NCBI GenBank assembly: GCA_023133195.1
Contig: JAGLWW010000052.1
Coordinates: 1-5,845 of the forward strand
Origin: Candidatus Aenigmatarchaeota archaeon
Lineage (GTDB): Archaea; Aenigmatarchaeota; Aenigmatarchaeia; PWEA01; JAGHBM01
Length of the DNA: 5,845 nt
Reading direction: 5' to 3'
Positions 4,869 through 5,845 of this stretch are shown here, piece by piece (within the stretch, counting starts at the first letter, position 1; each line of letters starts with the position of its first letter). The translations under genes and the position numbers were made by a program. The notes under the pieces were generated by a model that did not search any database, had not been told where the DNA came from, and was given only the letters and a program-made list of their open reading frames with translations.

Positions 4869-5591
4869 ATGTTATGCTTGATTGGACTGGGACTTTATGA
4901 TGAGAAGGATATGACCTTGAGAGGTCTTGAAACCGCAAAGTCATGCGATTCTTTGTACGCGGAACTGTATACCTCGGGGTGGTCAGGCCTGGAAAGACTG
5001 AGGCAGGATTTGGACAAGGAAATAAAAGAAGTACAGAGAAAGGATTTGGAGGAGAACCAGAAAAAGATTCTTGAGGAGGCCATGAGCAGGACAGTGGGCA
5101 TACTGATTCCAGGTGACCCTCTTATCGCGACCACGCACATCGACCTTCTTATACAGGCCAGGAAGAAGGGAATAAAGACCAGAGTAGTCCACGCCCCTTC
5201 TATTTTCTCGTCCATAGGGGAGACTGGCCTGTTCATCTACAAGTTCGGCAAGACCACCACGATACCGTTCCCTCAGGAAGGATACGAACCCGAAAGCCCT
5301 TATGACACCATAAAGGAGAATAAGGAAAGAGGTTTGCACACGCTTTGTTTGCTAGATATAAAAGAGAAGCTTATGACCCCGAAGGAAGGGTTGGAATACC
5401 TGCTCAAGATAGAGGATAAAAGGAAGGAGAACGTGCTCAACAGAGAGGACAAAGTTGTTGTTTTTGTGTCAAGGGAGAGGGGACTTGCAGTTTATGATAC
5501 CGTAAAAAAAATAATGGAAAGGGAGTTCCAGACACCTGCTGTACTGATAATACCGGGCTCACTTCATTCAATAGAAAAGGAGGCTTTGTAA
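4869..5591 (+). CDS. dphB: Diphthine synthase
   Basis: DphB uses S-adenosylmethionine to methylate the modified histidine of elongation factor 2 in the second step of diphthamide synthesis, following DphA (Dph2-like); it is a cytoplasmic enzyme of the tetrapyrrole-methylase fold. Motifs seen: MLCLIGLGLYDEKDMTLRGL at the N-terminus (SAM-pocket strand and loop), IPGDPLIATTH (80-90), HAPSIFSSIGETGLFIYKFG (108-127) followed by KTTTIPFP, LHTLCLLDI (156-164), and the tail IIPGSLHSIEKEAL. Together these are diagnostic of the archaeal/eukaryotic family, and no key segment is missing. At 240 residues it is slightly short; relatives are often about 250-270. The frame is open further upstream, but ATG 4869 gives the expected family N-terminus. 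Its TAA overlaps the ATG of the DUF357 gene by one base, so both are probably co-translated. No other diphthamide gene lies in the window. Confidence 0.96.
   Translation: MLCLIGLGLYDEKDMTLRGLETAKSCDSLYAELYTSGWSGLERLRQDLDKEIKEVQRKDLEENQKKILEEAMSRTVGILIPGDPLIATTHIDLLIQARKKGIKTRVVHAPSIFSSIGETGLFIYKFGKTTTIPFPQEGYEPESPYDTIKENKERGLHTLCLLDIKEKLMTPKEGLEYLLKIEDKRKENVLNREDKVVVFVSRERGLAVYDTVKKIMEREFQTPAVLIIPGSLHSIEKEAL
5575..5583 (+). promoter_or_regulatory. Shine-Dalgarno site of DUF357 gene
   Basis: AAAAGGAGG inside the last codons of dphB ends seven bases before the ATG at 5591. It is the strongest ribosome binding site in the window and fixes this start, which shares one base with the dphB TAA stop. 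Confidence 0.85.
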
Positions 5592-5842
5592 TGAACACGG
5601 AAGAACAACTGAAAGAAGAAATAAAGAAATGGATGGGAAAGCTGGGGAAGGCAATAGACCAGACAAAAGTTATTAGCCCCAAGGGCGTTGACTTTTTGAC
5701 GAACATAAAGGCCTACCAGTCCGACTCGCTTCACTTTTACAACAAGGGCGACTTGGTCAGGAGTTTTGAGGCCCTGATTTATGCTTGGGGTATATTAGAA
5801 ACAGCAGTCCAGACCGGCGACCTTCAATCCAAACCCCTATAA
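5591..5842 (+). CDS. DUF357 domain-containing protein
   Basis: This 83-residue all-helical protein is complete in the window. The stretch NIKAYQSDSLHFYNKGDLVR, followed by SFEALIYAWGILETA (together about residues 38-72), matches the core I recall for the archaeal DUF357 family: Tyr-x-x-Asp-Ser, then Phe-Tyr-x-Lys-Gly-Asp, then Ser/Ala-Phe-Glu and Tyr-Ala-Trp-Gly. Its layout, two antiparallel helices around a Gly-Asp turn, is TPR/HEPN-like in style, but no biochemical role is established for the family. The N-terminal helix (about 3-22, EEQLKEEIKKWMGKLGKAI) is charged and amphipathic. The gene begins on the dphB stop (TAATG) behind a strong Shine-Dalgarno site, so the two proteins are probably made together; whether DUF357 takes part in diphthamide synthesis or translation is unknown. 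Confidence 0.88.
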   Translation: MNTEEQLKEEIKKWMGKLGKAIDQTKVISPKGVDFLTNIKAYQSDSLHFYNKGDLVRSFEALIYAWGILETAVQTGDLQSKPL

Positions 5843-5845
5843 ATC
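5838..5845 (+). promoter_or_regulatory. Possible TATA box at right edge
   Basis: TATAAATC-like sequence (about 5838-5845) spans the DUF357 stop codon and resembles the other TATA elements in the window. It may drive a gene just beyond the right edge, which cannot be seen. Confidence 0.3.

Noticed and set aside
1..5845. tRNA, rRNA, CRISPR, insertion sequence or attachment-site signals
   Set aside because: No gap between genes exceeds about 60 bases, no regularly spaced repeats were seen, and no tRNA-like cloverleaf or transposase motif was recognised on either strand.

Overview
The window reads as a chromosomal segment of an archaeon. Three genes point there: an archaeal-type FtsY (SRP receptor), a diphthine synthase of the elongation factor 2 modification pathway, and a DUF357 protein. 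An archaeosortase-type membrane transpeptidase and TATA-box promoters lying about 30 bases before leaderless or nearly leaderless starts support this. No gene fixes the lineage. The compact layout and the many unrecognised small genes would suit an uncultivated lineage, possibly DPANN or a relative, but that is inference. There are no RNA genes, IS elements, CRISPR arrays or origin-like repeats, and no gap between genes exceeds about 60 bases.

Layout: (1) Bases 1-1258, plus strand: the 3' part of a coiled-coil protein resembling COG2433, overlapping by 8 bases an archaeosortase-family gene that keeps the Cys/Arg/His triad. (2) 1245-1792, plus: two small, AT-rich orphan genes. (3) 1839-3047, plus: ftsY with a long Lys/Glu/Pro-rich N-terminal extension. 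(4) 3072-4823, minus: three genes, each with its own apparent promoter: a predicted membrane-anchored HExxH metalloprotease, a 100-residue orphan, and a four-helix membrane protein. (5) 4869-5842, plus: dphB and a DUF357 gene, joined by a TAATG stop/start overlap and diverging from the membrane-protein gene across a 45-base AT-rich promoter region.

Themes: FtsY brings ribosome-SRP complexes to the membrane, and the archaeosortase would process surface proteins after export, so the left half touches protein export and surface anchoring, though nothing shows these genes are co-regulated. DphB acts on translation elongation. Genes within operons carry Shine-Dalgarno sequences, while promoter-proximal genes mostly lack them. 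The most interesting unassigned items are the HExxH protein, the minimal archaeosortase, the small orphan genes and a triplicated aromatic/basic motif in FtsY. I saw no convincing multi-gene novel system.
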